Of a stretch of 64,000 bases of DNA, positions 9,943 to 20,853 are shown piece by piece. Origin of the DNA: an uncultured SAR92 cluster bacterium. GTDB taxonomy: Bacteria > Pseudomonadota > Gammaproteobacteria > Pseudomonadales > Porticoccaceae. Where the stretch lies: contig CABZOI010000001.1 in assembly GCA_902527245.1 (NCBI GenBank), positions 199,001-263,000 of the forward strand, read 5' to 3'. Each line of letters begins with the position of its first letter. The stretch's first letter is position 1. The notes under the pieces are model-generated. The model made no database searches, had not been told where the DNA came from, and saw only the letters and a program-made list of their open reading frames with translations. The position numbers and the translations under genes were made by a program.

Positions 9943-10045
9943 TCTCCCTTAAATTATTCTTGCAGTAAAATTTGAACTGGTTGTATTTTCATCGATGTTC
10001 TTTTTGTCAGTTCATTCTATTAAGCGAATTTAGGAAAAGTCTAAA

Positions 10046-11155
10046 ATGTCTAAACGCGACTATTACGAAGTTCTTGGTGTAGACAAGGGTGCGTCGGGTC
10101 AAGATATAAAAAAAGCATTTAGACGAACTGCCATGAAATATCATCCCGATAGAAATCCCGATGATAAAAGTGCAGATGAAAAGTTTAAAGAAGCCCAAGA
10201 AGCCTACGAAGTTCTTAGTGATTCAGAAAAAAAAGCCGCCTATGATCAATTTGGGCATGCTGGCGTAAATCAAGGAGCTGGATCTAGTGGAGGAGGCTTT
10301 AGTGATATTTTTGGTGACGTGTTCGGTGATATTTTCGGTGGTGGAAGAACACGAAATGGACCAGCTAGAGGCTCCGATTTAGGTTATGACCTCCAACTAA
10401 GCTTAGAAGATGCTGTTAAAGGAACAACAGTTAAAATTGATGTTCCTACCATGGTAATTTGTGAGTCATGTGGAGGTTCAGGAGCACGAAAGGGATCATC
10501 ACCCATCACATGTCCAACATGCAACGGACAGGGTCAAGTCCGTATGTCACAGGGATTTTTCTCCGTTCAGCAAACTTGTCATCAATGTTCTGGACGAGGA
10601 AAGATAATCTCTGATCCTTGCGGAACTTGTCATGGGCAAGGGCGTGTAGAGGAGTTAAAGACCTTATCGGTTAAAATACCCGCGGGAGTAGATACTGGGG
10701 ATAGGATTCGCTTGTCCGGCAAAGGGGAGGCTGGTCCACAAGGTGGTCCCGCAGGCGATTTATTTGTTCAAATGAATGTTCGCCCTCATGATATCTTTGT
10801 TAGAGATGGAAGTAATTTGCATTGCGAAGTTCCAATTAGTTTTGCGAAAGCAGCTCTGGGTGGTGAATTAGAGGTGCCCACTCTTTCTGGAAAAGTTAAA
10901 TTAAAAATTCCATCCGAGACTCAAAGCGGTAAGCTATTTCGATTACGAGGTAAAGGTGTATCGCCTGTTCGAGGGGGCTCTCAAGGAGATCTTTTGTGTA
11001 AGATTGTCGTTGAAACACCCGTAAATTTAACGAGTAAACAGCAAAAATTGTTACAGGAATTTGAGTCCAGTTTACATGGTAAAAGTAAGCATTCTCCAAG
11101 AAGTGATCATTGGTTTGATGGCGTAAAAAAATTCTTTGATAATCTTACTGGCTAG
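10046..11155 (+). CDS. dnaJ: chaperone DnaJ (Hsp40)
   Basis: Co-chaperone that stimulates the DnaK ATPase and delivers substrates. The 369-residue protein has the J domain with HPD at residues 33-35, a Gly/Phe-rich stretch (about 75-105), four CxxCxGxG zinc repeats ([32 protein letters not shown]; about residues 139-199) and the C-terminal peptide-binding domain. This is the full type-I architecture. ATG 10046 follows GGAAAAG at 10032-10038. dapB follows after 36 bp. Confidence 0.98.
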   Translation: MSKRDYYEVLGVDKGASGQDIKKAFRRTAMKYHPDRNPDDKSADEKFKEAQEAYEVLSDSEKKAAYDQFGHAGVNQGAGSSGGGFSDIFGDVFGDIFGGGRTRNGPARGSDLGYDLQLSLEDAVKGTTVKIDVPTMVICESCGGSGARKGSSPITCPTCNGQGQVRMSQGFFSVQQTCHQCSGRGKIISDPCGTCHGQGRVEELKTLSVKIPAGVDTGDRIRLSGKGEAGPQGGPAGDLFVQMNVRPHDIFVRDGSNLHCEVPISFAKAALGGELEVPTLSGKVKLKIPSETQSGKLFRLRGKGVSPVRGGSQGDLLCKIVVETPVNLTSKQQKLLQEFESSLHGKSKHSPRSDHWFDGVKKFFDNLTG

Positions 11156-11191
11156 TAATCCAAATTTATAGATTGTAAGAGGAGAGCTCTT

Positions 11192-11950
11192 TTGATCAAT
11201 GTGGCCTTGTTCGGCGCAAATGGAAGGATGGGTAAGAAAGTAATCAAAGCTCTTTCCCGTGAACGTGACTTAAGTCTTATCGCCACAATCGGAAGGTTAT
11301 CTGCTTCTAATGATGAAATTAAATTTTGTGAAGACAGTGACCATAACGTAAAAATTCAATGGATAAAAACGATTGCTCATCAATCTGAAAATGATATTGA
11401 TGTGGTGATAGATTTCAGTGAGCCTGATGCCTCTTTGAATTGTCTTAGATTCTGCGCTGAAAAGTCAATCAGGTTTGTGTCAGGTACTACAGGGTTTAAT
11501 GAAGAGCATCATAGGGAAATTATTGACTTATCGAAAAGAACGCCTATTTTTCTTTCCTCGAATTTCTCCCGAGGCATAGCAATGGTATCCACTCTTTTGG
11601 AATATATATCAAGTCAGTTAGGTAATGAAGCTCAAATATCATTTGAAGAAATTCACCACAAAGATAAACTGGATGCGCCGTCGGGCACAGCGATAGATTT
11701 AAGAAATACAGTAACTAAAATTTTAAATAAGCATAAGATAGAAAAGGATATTTCTATTTCCTCGAAACGACTTGGCCAACATGTTGGATTTCACAGAGCA
11801 ACCTTTTTATTTCAGGGAGAGACAATAACCATTGGCCATGAGGCCAAAGATCGATCAGTTTTCTCTCTCGGAGCATTGGCAGCTACGAGATGGATTATTG
11901 ATATGCCTCCTGGTCTGTATGACATGAAAGATTTAATCGATCGAACTTAA
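11192..11950 (+). CDS. dapB: 4-hydroxy-tetrahydrodipicolinate reductase
   Basis: NAD(P)H-dependent reductase of the diaminopimelate/lysine pathway. The 252-residue protein has the nucleotide-binding GANGRMG (residues 8-14), the GTTGF motif and the signature EIHHKDKLDAPSGTA near residues 152-166. The start is TTG 11192, preceded by AAGAGGAGA at a good distance; no ATG gives the conserved N-terminus. Placement after dnaJ and before carA is the Pseudomonas-type order. With dapF and lysA in the same window it supports meso-DAP and lysine synthesis. Confidence 0.96.
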   Translation: MINVALFGANGRMGKKVIKALSRERDLSLIATIGRLSASNDEIKFCEDSDHNVKIQWIKTIAHQSENDIDVVIDFSEPDASLNCLRFCAEKSIRFVSGTTGFNEEHHREIIDLSKRTPIFLSSNFSRGIAMVSTLLEYISSQLGNEAQISFEEIHHKDKLDAPSGTAIDLRNTVTKILNKHKIEKDISISSKRLGQHVGFHRATFLFQGETITIGHEAKDRSVFSLGALAATRWIIDMPPGLYDMKDLIDRT

Positions 11951-12166
11951 ACAAATAGTGACTCTTCTGATAGACAAAATCACTTGGGTTCAATATACTC
12001 GTTTCTCAAATCCCGGCTACTAAATTTTTGTTTTTTACATAGCTAGCCGAGGCACAATAGAGTGTGTTAAGACGTTTTTTAGCCTGCTCCTGTTACTTTA
12101 ATATGAATTCTGACAAAGTAAATATTGGTTGGATAAGAAAGATGCGTGTGCGCTCATTAAGATCAA
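11951..12166 (+). other. carA upstream region, 216 bp without a gene
   Basis: This gap precedes carA and probably contains its promoter and leader. An interrupted inverted repeat is visible: CGGCTA 12014-12019 with TAGCCG 12044-12049, extended by two C-G pairs across a bulged A. A weaker pair, TACTTT with AAAGTA, flanks TATGAATTCTGA near 12106, which resembles half of an ArgR box. No convincing sigma-70 promoter or intrinsic terminator could be assigned. Confidence 0.35.
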
Positions 12167-13327
12167 GTGGAGAGTTTTTTGAAGAATGATAATGGGGAAA
12201 GGGCTATCTTGGTGTTGGCAGATGGCACAGTTTTTTCAGGGAGATCGATCGGAGCAAAGGGTTTTTCTGTAGGTGAAGTGGTCTTCAATACGGCCATCAC
12301 AGGTTATCAAGAAATTCTCACAGATCCTTCATATGCAAAGCAAATTGTTACTTTGACACATCCGCATGTTGGAAATGTTGGGACTAACAAGGAGGATGAA
12401 GAGTCAGATAATATATGGGCATCTGGATTGGTTATCAGAGATCTGCCTAAATTAGCATCAAATTATCGGAGTCAACAGTCTCTCAATGAGTATCTTGAAA
12501 GCAAAGGTATTATTGCCATTTCTGATATTGATACCAGAAAGTTGACTCGAATCATAAGAGAGGAAGGGTGTCAAAGTGGTTGTGTTATGGCGGGGCAGAT
12601 AGATGAGAGGAAGGCTCATGAGTATGCCAAAGATTTTATTGGTTTGGCCGGTTTAGATCTTGCTCAAGAGGTTACGACGAAAACTATCTACAAGTGGACG
12701 GCGCCATCTTGGTGTCAAAATGGGGATGGTGCGAGCGGAGATAAGGCTGAGAGTAAGTATAAAGTTGTCGCATTTGATTATGGAGTGAAAAAAAATATTC
12801 TTCGAATGCTTGTCGATCGTGGATGCGAATTAGTTATTGTGCCAGCTAAGACCTCTGCAAGAGAAGTGCTTAAAATGGAACCTCAGGGAGTTTTTCTGTC
12901 GAATGGACCTGGAGATCCTGAGCCATGTAACTATGCAATTCAGGCTATTAAAGAAATTATGGATAAAGATATCCCTATTTTTGGCATTTGCCTTGGTCAC
13001 CAGCTTTTAGCGTTAGCATCCGGCGCAAAAACCATAAAAATGAAATTTGGACATCATGGTGCTAACCATCCAGTGGAAGCGCTGAAAAATAAAACTGTGT
13101 TAATTACAAGTCAGAATCATGGTTTTGCGGTGGATGAGGAAACTTTGCCGGATAATGTTAGTATCACCCATCGTTCATTGTTCGACGGCTCAATTCAGGG
13201 AATAGAGAGATTAGATAAAGATGCTTTTAGTTTTCAAGGTCATCCAGAGGCGAGTCCTGGACCTCATGACGCTGCTCCATTGTTTGATCACTTTATTGAG
13301 TTAATGAAGCTAAGGATGAATGAATAG
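12167..13327 (+). CDS. carA: carbamoyl-phosphate synthase small (glutaminase) subunit
   Basis: Hydrolyses glutamine and channels ammonia to CarB, feeding both arginine and pyrimidine synthesis. The 386-residue protein has the N-terminal CPSase domain ([29 protein letters not shown]) and a C-terminal class-I glutamine amidotransferase domain with the catalytic Cys in GICLGHQ near residue 275 and [10 protein letters not shown] near 358. The start is uncertain: GTG 12167 gives the longest form, while TTG 12179, just behind GGAGAG at 12169-12174, gives a start closer to the family norm. It is followed at once by carB. Confidence 0.97.
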   Translation: MESFLKNDNGERAILVLADGTVFSGRSIGAKGFSVGEVVFNTAITGYQEILTDPSYAKQIVTLTHPHVGNVGTNKEDEESDNIWASGLVIRDLPKLASNYRSQQSLNEYLESKGIIAISDIDTRKLTRIIREEGCQSGCVMAGQIDERKAHEYAKDFIGLAGLDLAQEVTTKTIYKWTAPSWCQNGDGASGDKAESKYKVVAFDYGVKKNILRMLVDRGCELVIVPAKTSAREVLKMEPQGVFLSNGPGDPEPCNYAIQAIKEIMDKDIPIFGICLGHQLLALASGAKTIKMKFGHHGANHPVEALKNKTVLITSQNHGFAVDEETLPDNVSITHRSLFDGSIQGIERLDKDAFSFQGHPEASPGPHDAAPLFDHFIELMKLRMNE

Positions 13328-13328
13328 T

Positions 13329-16300
13329 ATGCCTAAACGAGATGACGTCAAAAGTATACTGATATTGGGCGCGGGTCCGATTGTTATTGGTCAGGCTTGC
13401 GAATTTGATTATTCAGGAGCTCAAGCATGCAAAGCTTTGCGAGAAGAGGGCTACAAAGTAATACTTGTTAATTCTAATCCAGCGACAATTATGACAGATC
13501 CATCAATGGCAGATGTTACCTACATAGAACCTGTCGAGTGGAGGACTGTAGAGAAAATAATTGAGAAAGAAAAACCTGACGTTTTATTGCCAACTATGGG
13601 GGGTCAGACCGCCTTAAATTGTGCTCTTGACCTAAACAAGCACGGGATTTTAAAAAAATATTCTGTCGAAATGATAGGTGCGGATGCAGATGCGATTGAT
13701 AAAGCTGAGGATAGAGAAAGATTTGATATAGCAATGCAAAATATTGGATTATCAACTCCCAATTCAGGTATCGCTCATAACATGGAGCAAGCAAACGCTG
13801 TAGCAGCAGATTTTGGTTTTCCATGTATTATTCGACCCTCTTTTACAATGGGTGGATCCGGGGGTGGCATCGCATATAACAAGGAGGAATTTGAGGAAAT
13901 TTGCAATAGAGGATTTGATCTGTCCCCAACTCATGAATTATTGATTGATGAATCACTGATAGGTTGGAAAGAATTTGAGATGGAAGTAATTAGAGATAAA
14001 AAAGATAACTGTATTATTGTCTGCTCTATCGAGAATTTAGATCCAATGGGTATTCATACGGGTGACTCTATAACTGTTGCTCCTGCGCAAACGCTTACCG
14101 ATAAAGAATATCAGTTAATGAGAGATGCTTCCTTGAAAGTTCTCAGAGAGATTGGTGTTGAGACAGGTGGCTCAAATGTTCAGTTTGCTGTCAATCCAGA
14201 AACAGGAAGATTGGTTGTTATTGAGATGAATCCTAGAGTATCGAGATCGTCCGCACTTGCATCAAAAGCAACAGGATTTCCGATTGCGAGAGTAGCCGCG
14301 AAGCTTGCGGTTGGCTTTACCTTGGATGAGTTAAAGAATGAAATAACAGGGGGCGCGACGCCTGCATCATTTGAACCAAGTATTGATTACATCGTTACTA
14401 AAATTCCAAGATTTGCTTTCGAGAAATTTCCCGATGCCGATCAAGTTCTCACCACGCAAATGAAATCGGTTGGAGAAGTCATGGCTATTGGAAGAACTTT
14501 TCAGGAGTCAATGCAAAAAGCACTTCGAGGACTGGAAATTGGAACATCAGGATTTGATCCGGTCGCATCTGAAAATAATCAGGAGATCATAAACTCAGTA
14601 AAACGTAATTTAGTGGAACCTGGACCCAATAGGATTTGGCATCTCGCGGATGCCTTCAGGCTAGAGATCACGCTCGAAGAGATTTATGCAATAACGAAAA
14701 TCGATAGATGGTTTTTATGTGAGATACAAGATTTGATATTAGAGGAAAGACAGCTTTTTGGAAAGGCTATAGAAGCAATCGATGAGTCACTGCTTTATCG
14801 GTTAAAGCGCAAAGGATTCTCCGATTATCGAATAGCTTCAATTTTAGATTGCAAGGAATCAGACGTGCGACAAAAGCGTCATCAATTTAATATTCGTCCA
14901 GTTTATAAGAGAGTCGATACATGTGCTGCTGAATTTTCCACTGAAACAGCTTACATGTATTCTACCTATGAAGAGGAATGCGAAGCTCGTCCAAGTCAGA
15001 AGGATAAAATACTAGTACTGGGTGGAGGACCTAATCGAATAGGACAGGGAATAGAGTTTGATTATTGTTGTGTTCATGCTGCTTTAGCAATGAGAGAAGA
15101 TGGTTATGAAACAATTATGGTCAATTGTAATCCTGAGACGGTCTCGACAGATTATGATACCTCCGATCGACTGTATTTCGAACCAGTTACATTAGAAGAT
15201 GTTTTAGAGATCGTTGAATTGGAAAAGCCAAAAGGAGTTATTGTGCAGTTTGGAGGACAGACACCTCTCAAGCTTGCAAAAAAATTGGAGGAATGCGGTG
15301 TGCCAATCATTGGCACTGAGCCGGATGCAATCGATCGTGCAGAAGATAGAGAGCGCTTCCAAAAAATGATACAAAAACTTGATTTGTTGCAGCCAAAAAA
15401 TGCGACTGCAAGAACTATTGAGGAGGCCGTGACACTCTCGCATCGAATTGGATATCCTTTGGTTGTAAGACCTTCCTACGTGCTTGGGGGACGGGCAATG
15501 GAGATTGTCTACTCAGAATCCGAGTTGCGTCACTATATGAAGACTGCAGTTCAAGTTTCAGACGAATCTCCCGTTCTTTTAGATTTTTTTCTTCCGAATG
15601 CAATTGAAGTTGATGTGGATGCTATATGTGATGGTGAGCAGGTGTTAATAGGAGGAATTATGCAACATATTGAGCAAGCAGGAATTCACTCCGGTGACTC
15701 AGCCTGTTCACTGCCACCATATAGTTTGAGTGCACCAGTGCAGACAGAAATGAAAGAGATCTGCAAAAAAATGGCAGTTGAGTTAAATGTTCGTGGATTG
15801 ATGAACGTTCAACTTGCGTTACAGGATGACAGAATTTATGTGATTGAGGTGAATCCCAGAGCTTCGAGAACTATTCCATTCGTTTCAAAATGTATAGGGG
15901 TCTCTTTAGCGAAAGTTGCCGCGAGATGCATGGTGGGACAGACACTTAAAGATCAAAATATCGTATCTGAAATTATTCCGGAGCATTACAGTGTAAAAGA
16001 GGCTGTGTTTCCTTTTAATAAATTCCCTGGCATTGATCCTATACTTGGACCTGAAATGAAGTCCACTGGAGAGGTTATGGGTGTTGGTGAGACTTTTGGA
16101 GAGGCTTATGGGAAAGCAGAGCTTGGAGCAAACGATGAAATTCCTGATAAAGGGAAAGTATTTATAAGTGTTCGAGATAGGGATAAAAACGAGGTTGGAG
16201 TGCTTGCAAAAAAATTGCTCGATTTAGGATTTGATTTAGTTGCGACAATTGGCACCGCAAAGGTGATTGCAAAAGATGGCCTTGATGTGGAGGTAGTTAA

Positions 16301-16547
16301 TAAAGTGCAAGAGGGACGCCCTCACATTGTTGATATGATAAAAAGTGATAGTATTGATATGATAATTAACAGCACGGAAGGCCGGCAGGCAATTAAAGAC
16401 TCCGGCACGATTAGATCGAGTGCAGAGCAGCGAGGCATATATTGCACAACTACAATAGCGGGCGGTAATGCAGTTTGTGAAGCTTTGAAGTTCAAAGGGG
16501 AAATGCACGTTAGAAGCCTGCAACAGCTTCATGGGAGTATCTCTTGA
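13329..16547 (+). CDS. carB: carbamoyl-phosphate synthase large subunit
   Basis: Synthetase subunit making carbamoyl phosphate from bicarbonate, ammonia and two ATP. I choose ATG 13329 ([19 protein letters not shown]), one base after the carA stop, because it matches the family N-terminus and length (1072 aa) and has AAGG about 10 bases upstream; the ATG at 13320 would have no spacing. Two homologous ATP-grasp halves are visible (first half about 1-550, second from [20 protein letters not shown]), with a C-terminal MGS-like allosteric domain from about residue 935. The end overlaps the greA start by 4 bp (TTGA). Confidence 0.98.
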   Translation: MPKRDDVKSILILGAGPIVIGQACEFDYSGAQACKALREEGYKVILVNSNPATIMTDPSMADVTYIEPVEWRTVEKIIEKEKPDVLLPTMGGQTALNCALDLNKHGILKKYSVEMIGADADAIDKAEDRERFDIAMQNIGLSTPNSGIAHNMEQANAVAADFGFPCIIRPSFTMGGSGGGIAYNKEEFEEICNRGFDLSPTHELLIDESLIGWKEFEMEVIRDKKDNCIIVCSIENLDPMGIHTGDSITVAPAQTLTDKEYQLMRDASLKVLREIGVETGGSNVQFAVNPETGRLVVIEMNPRVSRSSALASKATGFPIARVAAKLAVGFTLDELKNEITGGATPASFEPSIDYIVTKIPRFAFEKFPDADQVLTTQMKSVGEVMAIGRTFQESMQKALRGLEIGTSGFDPVASENNQEIINSVKRNLVEPGPNRIWHLADAFRLEITLEEIYAITKIDRWFLCEIQDLILEERQLFGKAIEAIDESLLYRLKRKGFSDYRIASILDCKESDVRQKRHQFNIRPVYKRVDTCAAEFSTETAYMYSTYEEECEARPSQKDKILVLGGGPNRIGQGIEFDYCCVHAALAMREDGYETIMVNCNPETVSTDYDTSDRLYFEPVTLEDVLEIVELEKPKGVIVQFGGQTPLKLAKKLEECGVPIIGTEPDAIDRAEDRERFQKMIQKLDLLQPKNATARTIEEAVTLSHRIGYPLVVRPSYVLGGRAMEIVYSESELRHYMKTAVQVSDESPVLLDFFLPNAIEVDVDAICDGEQVLIGGIMQHIEQAGIHSGDSACSLPPYSLSAPVQTEMKEICKKMAVELNVRGLMNVQLALQDDRIYVIEVNPRASRTIPFVSKCIGVSLAKVAARCMVGQTLKDQNIVSEIIPEHYSVKEAVFPFNKFPGIDPILGPEMKSTGEVMGVGETFGEAYGKAELGANDEIPDKGKVFISVRDRDKNEVGVLAKKLLDLGFDLVATIGTAKVIAKDGLDVEVVNKVQEGRPHIVDMIKSDSIDMIINSTEGRQAIKDSGTIRSSAEQRGIYCTTTIAGGNAVCEALKFKGEMHVRSLQQLHGSIS

Positions 16548-17023
16548 TAGATAAAACAGTAATGACACCTTTTGGTGAAAAATCTTTGAGAGAGGAGCTG
16601 GATCACTTGATAAGGATTGTTCGCCCTCAAATTGTAAATGCGATTGCAACTGCAAGAGAGCATGGGGATTTAAAAGAAAATGCTGAGTATCATGCGGCCA
16701 GAGAGCAGCAAAGCTTTACGGAGGGTCGTATTCAGGATATTGAGTCAAAACTTGCAAATTCAGAGATAGTAGATATTTCGAAAATTCCTCCCGGAGACAA
16801 GGTCGTTTTTGGTGCATTGGTGAGCATAATCAATACTGAAAATGATGAGCTCCGTGAGTATAGGATTGTTGGTGATGATGAAGCCGATGTTAGTCAAGGT
16901 AAGATTTCATATAAATCGCCTATCGCTCGCGCTTTGATAGGAAAGGAAATTGGTGATATTGCTGTGGTGCAGGCACCAAGTGGTGAAATAGAATATGAAA
17001 TTGATGATGTTAAGTATCAATAA
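16544..17023 (+). CDS. greA: transcription elongation factor GreA
   Basis: Rescues backtracked RNA polymerase by stimulating transcript cleavage. The 159-residue protein has the N-terminal coiled coil with [18 protein letters not shown] and the C-terminal FKBP-like domain ([14 protein letters not shown]). The TTG start overlaps the carB stop as TTGA and has GGGAG 6 bases upstream; an internal ATG at 16562 would give a slightly short protein. It converges on argD with an 18-bp gap. Confidence 0.97.
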   Translation: MIDKTVMTPFGEKSLREELDHLIRIVRPQIVNAIATAREHGDLKENAEYHAAREQQSFTEGRIQDIESKLANSEIVDISKIPPGDKVVFGALVSIINTENDELREYRIVGDDEADVSQGKISYKSPIARALIGKEIGDIAVVQAPSGEIEYEIDDVKYQ

Positions 17024-17041
17024 TAATCTTGGTTTTGGTGC

Positions 17042-18217
17042 TTATTTTTCTAAATCGAATTCTTTAATTATTTTTACTAAAACCTCACTCAAATGATCTG
17101 ACTCTTGCATTGTATAGGTGAGTGGTGGGAGCAAGCGAATCACGGTTTCAGACGTGACATTAATAATTATATTGTTTCGTAAACCGACTGAGAATAATTC
17201 TTTACACGGTCTATTCATTTCAATTCCGATCATACAACCTCTGCCCCTGATCGATTTTACACAAGAAATATTGCCTAGAGAGCCTCTAAGATTCATTAGT
17301 ATTCTTTCTCCAACCTTTCTAGCATTCTCACAAATGTTCTCGTTAATGATGGTATTTATGGTTGCGAGTGCCGCAGCACATGCAAGTGGATTTCCTCCAA
17401 ATGTTGATCCATGTGATCCAGGTTTAAGAATCTGCTTTGCAAAACCTGCAGTTAAACATGCACCTATTGGGAAACCATTACCTAACCCTTTGGAAGTTGT
17501 AACAACATCAGGCACCACGTCACTTTCTTGATAACAGAAATAATTTCCCGTTCTTCCATTGCCAGTTTGCACCTCATCCAACATCAAAAGCCATCCCTCC
17601 TCAGAGCAGATTGATCTTAGATCCTTCAAGTAGTCGTTATTTGGAATATGTATTCCACCCTCACCTTGTATGGGCTCAACGAAGACAGCACAGATATTTT
17701 TATCGTTTTTTGCCATCATTTTTATGGCGTCTAAATCATTGAAAGGTACTCTAAGGAATCCATCAAGGAGTGGTTCAAATCCAGCTTTTACTTTCGTTGC
17801 TGAGGAGGCGCTAATTGCTGCGTAAGTTCGACCATGAAAAGCATCATTTGTTACTAAGATATTCGGTGGTACCAAGCCACGTTTTTTGCCATACATTCTT
17901 GCGATTTTCACTGCTGTTTCATTTGCCTCTGCGCCAGAATTGCAAAAGAATACTTCTGACATCTTTGCAATTTCACATAACTTTCTTGCCAATTCATCTT
18001 GCTTTGAGGTGGAGAAAAAGTTCGAGCAGTGAACTAGTTTTTTGGACTGCTCTAAAATGGCCTTTGTGATATTTGGGTGCGCATGTCCAAGACCGCACAC
18101 TGCAATACCCGATAGAGCATCTAAATATTTATTATCTTCTGTATCCCAGAGCCAAGAGCCTGATCCATGCGAAATGGAAAGCTCACGAGTACCGTAGGTG
18201 TTCATTACATTGTTCAT
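17042..18217 (-). CDS. argD: acetylornithine aminotransferase (possibly also succinyl-DAP aminotransferase)
   Basis: PLP-dependent class-III aminotransferase of arginine synthesis; many ArgD enzymes also act as DapC in the lysine pathway. Visible features are GSGSWLWDTEDNKYLDALSG, FFCNSGAEANETAVKIAR, DEVQTGNGRTG and the PLP lysine in TTSKGLGNGFPIG. The frame is open to a TTG at 18289, but similarity to the family starts at MNNVMNTYGTREL, so ATG 18217 (391 aa) is preferred; ATG 18205 is also possible. Neither has a clear ribosome binding site. It stands alone, divergent from grxD. Confidence 0.9.
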   Translation of the reverse strand: MNNVMNTYGTRELSISHGSGSWLWDTEDNKYLDALSGIAVCGLGHAHPNITKAILEQSKKLVHCSNFFSTSKQDELARKLCEIAKMSEVFFCNSGAEANETAVKIARMYGKKRGLVPPNILVTNDAFHGRTYAAISASSATKVKAGFEPLLDGFLRVPFNDLDAIKMMAKNDKNICAVFVEPIQGEGGIHIPNNDYLKDLRSICSEEGWLLMLDEVQTGNGRTGNYFCYQESDVVPDVVTTSKGLGNGFPIGACLTAGFAKQILKPGSHGSTFGGNPLACAAALATINTIINENICENARKVGERILMNLRGSLGNISCVKSIRGRGCMIGIEMNRPCKELFSVGLRNNIIINVTSETVIRLLPPLTYTMQESDHLSEVLVKIIKEFDLEK

Positions 18218-18335
18218 TAATTTGATAGCAAGTTCAGACTGAGTAATGTGTAAAAGAAATGAAGAAACAAAACCACTCTTTAGATACAATATACACGGTC
18301 AAATTTTTATCGCAATATTATAAAGATGAAAGTAA

Positions 18336-18368
18336 TTGAAAAATCAGAGACTAGACTTAGGCTATAAT
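18336..18368 (+). promoter_or_regulatory. probable grxD promoter
   Basis: A perfect TATAAT lies at 18363-18368, 33 bp before the grxD ATG. The best -35-like TTGAAA is at 18336-18341, giving a 21-base spacer, which is too long for a strong sigma-70 site. The -10 box is convincing and the -35 is weak. Confidence 0.4.
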
Positions 18369-18401
18369 GCGCAAGTTAGAGATTTGGTATTGGATTAAAT
18401 T

Positions 18402-18731
18402 ATGAACACGATGGAACTCATCAAGAAGCAAGTAGAGGAAAACTCGATTATCCTTTACATGAAAGGAAGTCCTAATCAGCCCCAGTGCGGGTTTTCGGCG
18501 AAGACTGTTCAAGCATTGATGGAGTGTGGCCAAAAATTCGCTTTTGTCAATGTTTTGGAAAATCAAGAGATAAGACAAGATTTACCAAAATTTGGACATT
18601 GGCCAACATTTCCTCAGCTATGGGTCAATGGAGAATTGGTTGGTGGCTGTGACATAGTTACTGAGATGCATAGTAATGGAGAACTAAAGCCACTGATAGA
18701 CGAGGCAATAATAAAGAATATGGAAACCTAG
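18402..18731 (+). CDS. grxD: monothiol glutaredoxin Grx4 type
   Basis: CGFS-class glutaredoxin that carries [2Fe-2S] clusters for Fe-S trafficking and iron sensing. The 109-residue protein has the active site CGFS at residues 29-32, preceded by MKGSPNQPQ, and the glutathione-binding TFPQLWVNGELVGGCDI. Length is normal. It sits just upstream of a putative iron-linked lipoprotein gene (35-bp gap), so co-transcription is possible. Confidence 0.96.
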   Translation: MNTMELIKKQVEENSIILYMKGSPNQPQCGFSAKTVQALMECGQKFAFVNVLENQEIRQDLPKFGHWPTFPQLWVNGELVGGCDIVTEMHSNGELKPLIDEAIIKNMET

Positions 18732-18766
18732 CTGACCAAGTAATTTGCATCTATGGAGTAATTTTG

Positions 18767-20575
18767 ATGAAAACAAAATTTATAATCAATTTGTCAATAT
18801 TGTTATTTATTACTGTTTTAAACGGTTGTGGACGCGGTGACAACACACCAATTGATACAGATGGTGATGGTATTGAGGACTCGCTCGACTTATTCCCAAA
18901 TGATCCTACAGAGGCTTTTGATACTGACGAGGATGGTATTGGCGATAATGGTGACAATTGTGTGGATATTGTTAATTCAGATCAATCTGATATAGATTTT
19001 GATGGTATCGGAGATGAGTGTGATGATGATAAGGACGGCGATGAGATTGCCAATGACATCGATAACTGTCCATTAAACGGTAATGCTGACCAGACTGATT
19101 CTGACGCCAATGGGCCGGGTGATGCTTGTGATCCAATGCCAACGGTTTATGCATTTGATAATTCAGCTTTTCCTGAGTCTGACTCTTCAGTTAGCTATGT
19201 GGAACAAACAGCAAGCCAATTGTTAATTTCTGACATGTCATATTTCATGCAAAACGTCCTAGTGGAGGACACTACTGTGTCAGTCGAAGACAAAGTTTCT
19301 GCAATGAAGTTCTTTGTTTATGGGACTGACATAGATGCTGCAAATACCCTGATTGGAGCATATATAGCCGATGCTGATAATGTGGAGCTCAAAGATGCAG
19401 CCTTATATGGAGATATATCAGTAAGCAGTAATCTTCATGAGAAAATAGCGGGAGGTGACGGTAACGGTAATGGTCACGTTTCTGGGTTGATTGATGGTGA
19501 GTTTTTTGGTTGGGACGAGGAGATTGTTACTTTACCTATTGATTTGGTTAATCATTGGATTCAAATACAGGCAGAGATTGCGTCAGATGATCTAGCAACG
19601 ATTGTGGTAGATTCAAGTGGAACCTTGTCAACGGCGCACGTTAACATTGATGATAAAGGAAGAAATTATCGTCAATTATTAACCACTTTTTTGATGGGTG
19701 CAGTGAATTTTTCTCAAGGGACTAATAATCATTTTATTAAAAATTTCTCTGGTACCGACGATGACGGAGCAAATTACATTGCTGCTCAAGATGGGACTAG
19801 TGCATTCACCGTGGCTGAGCATCATTTTGATCAAGGTTTCGGGTTTTACGGCGCTGCTCGTGATGGACTTGATTACACTGATCTTGAAGCTTCCGCGATA
19901 AGTGGTCGTGATGAGTATAAGAATGGTTATCATGATTCAAATTCTGATCTCATGATTGATTTACGAAGTGAGTATTTTTTTGGACACGCACAGATTTGCG
20001 CTGAAAGAGACGCGGGCTCTGCTTCGGGGACGGTTCCAACTGACTTTTCAAATGAAGTAATGTTGCCAATTCTGGCGGCTCGTAAAATCTTGAGCAATGC
20101 TGCAAACAAAACTAATCCTGAACTAACGGAAATTGAAACCAGCAAATTAAGAGAGCATGTAAATAATGTATCCATTGGTTGGGAGAAATGCATTGCTGCT
20201 ACAGCAATTCATAATATTAATAATTTACTGTTATCTATCAGTAGCTATGATAATGGCGCACCTGCAAATATTGACAATTTTCAAGACGTTGCAAAATATT
20301 GGTCCGATCTGAAAGGTTATGTCTTGAGTCTTCAATTTAGTCCAACTTCACCATTTAGAGATAATGCGGTCGTTGAGGTCGACATCAGTGACCTTAAGAA
20401 AGCTCTCACGCTCATTGGAGATGCACCAGTCCTTGCGAACGGAAGCCAGAACGGTATTGCTGCTGCAGGTTCAGCTTCAGATGCTATTTATGCGTACACA
20501 GGGAAGCTTATAGAGGTGCGATCGATTCTGAAGGATGCATATAGTTTTTCTGATGTTAATACGCTAAGTTGGTAA
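18767..20575 (+). CDS. lipoprotein with thrombospondin type-3 repeats and a DUF4856-like domain
   Basis: Function not established. The 602-residue protein has a lipoprotein signal peptide with lipobox LNGC (Cys about 21). Residues 28-125 are Asp-rich calcium-binding thrombospondin type-3 repeats (DTDGDGIEDSLD, DTDEDGIGDNGDNC, DIDFDGIGDECD), the last one degenerate (DSDANGPGDACD). The rest resembles DUF4856 as I remember it: YAFDNS at the start, GRNYRQLLTTFLMGAVNFSQ, VAEHHFDQGFGFYGAA and DLRSEYFFGHAQIC. DUF4856 proteins often lie near imelysin-type or TonB iron genes. ATG 18767 is chosen over TTG 18764 because GGAG lies 8 bases before it. The neighbour downstream is a Fur-boxed TonB receptor, which suggests an outer-membrane-attached role in metal uptake; this is inference. 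Confidence 0.75.
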   Translation: MKTKFIINLSILLFITVLNGCGRGDNTPIDTDGDGIEDSLDLFPNDPTEAFDTDEDGIGDNGDNCVDIVNSDQSDIDFDGIGDECDDDKDGDEIANDIDNCPLNGNADQTDSDANGPGDACDPMPTVYAFDNSAFPESDSSVSYVEQTASQLLISDMSYFMQNVLVEDTTVSVEDKVSAMKFFVYGTDIDAANTLIGAYIADADNVELKDAALYGDISVSSNLHEKIAGGDGNGNGHVSGLIDGEFFGWDEEIVTLPIDLVNHWIQIQAEIASDDLATIVVDSSGTLSTAHVNIDDKGRNYRQLLTTFLMGAVNFSQGTNNHFIKNFSGTDDDGANYIAAQDGTSAFTVAEHHFDQGFGFYGAARDGLDYTDLEASAISGRDEYKNGYHDSNSDLMIDLRSEYFFGHAQICAERDAGSASGTVPTDFSNEVMLPILAARKILSNAANKTNPELTEIETSKLREHVNNVSIGWEKCIAATAIHNINNLLLSISSYDNGAPANIDNFQDVAKYWSDLKGYVLSLQFSPTSPFRDNAVVEVDISDLKKALTLIGDAPVLANGSQNGIAAAGSASDAIYAYTGKLIEVRSILKDAYSFSDVNTLSW

Positions 20576-20770
20576 AGCATCTAATTGTGAGTTTTATGCT
20601 CAAAAAACCCGGCGAAATATTCTGAAGTATCCAAATCTCTCAGGCTTAGTGCAATAGTTTCGAGTTTAGTAAAGAGATACCAACTTGGTTATGAAATGGA
20701 TTGTTCATCTTATTGGACGATATCAAATTAGTGTTTGGCGCAGCTGTAAGCTATCAATGTAACTGCAAAT

Positions 20771-20838
20771 GATAAAGATTATCATTATTATTGACAATGA
20801 TAATAATAGTAATTATCATTTGCGTTTTCATTATCATT
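20771..20838 (+). promoter_or_regulatory. Fur-box array upstream of the TonB receptor
   Basis: 20771-20789 matches the 19-bp Fur consensus (GATAATGATAATCATTATC) at 16 positions. A second site is a perfect 9-bp inverted repeat, AATGATAAT 20796-20804 with ATTATCATT 20812-20820. A further CATTATCATT half-site lies at 20829-20838. The repeated GATAAT/ATTATC hexamers span nearly 70 bp and cover the promoter. This strongly predicts repression by Fe(II)-Fur. Confidence 0.88.
20791..20819 (+). promoter_or_regulatory. sigma-70 promoter of the TonB receptor, inside the Fur array
   Basis: TTGACA at 20791-20796 (perfect -35) and TATCAT at 20814-20819 (5 of 6) are separated by the ideal 17 bases. Both hexamers lie between or within Fur sites, so bound Fur would exclude RNA polymerase. 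The predicted start of transcription, near 20826, is about 28 bases before the ATG. Confidence 0.75.
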
Positions 20839-20853
20839 AGAAAGGTTTGCTCT

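Noticed and set aside
12100-12133. Full ArgR operator before carA
   Set aside because: Only one half-site resembles the ARG box; the second half is missing.
18848-19140. Repeated GATGGTGAT-like DNA units that might be a CRISPR or satellite
   Set aside because: They are in-frame codons of the thrombospondin type-3 protein repeats, with no spacer pattern.
20791-20853. N-terminal extension of the TonB receptor (21 residues, Ile-rich)
   Set aside because: It translates the Fur array and promoter; the signal peptide and ribosome site support ATG 20854.
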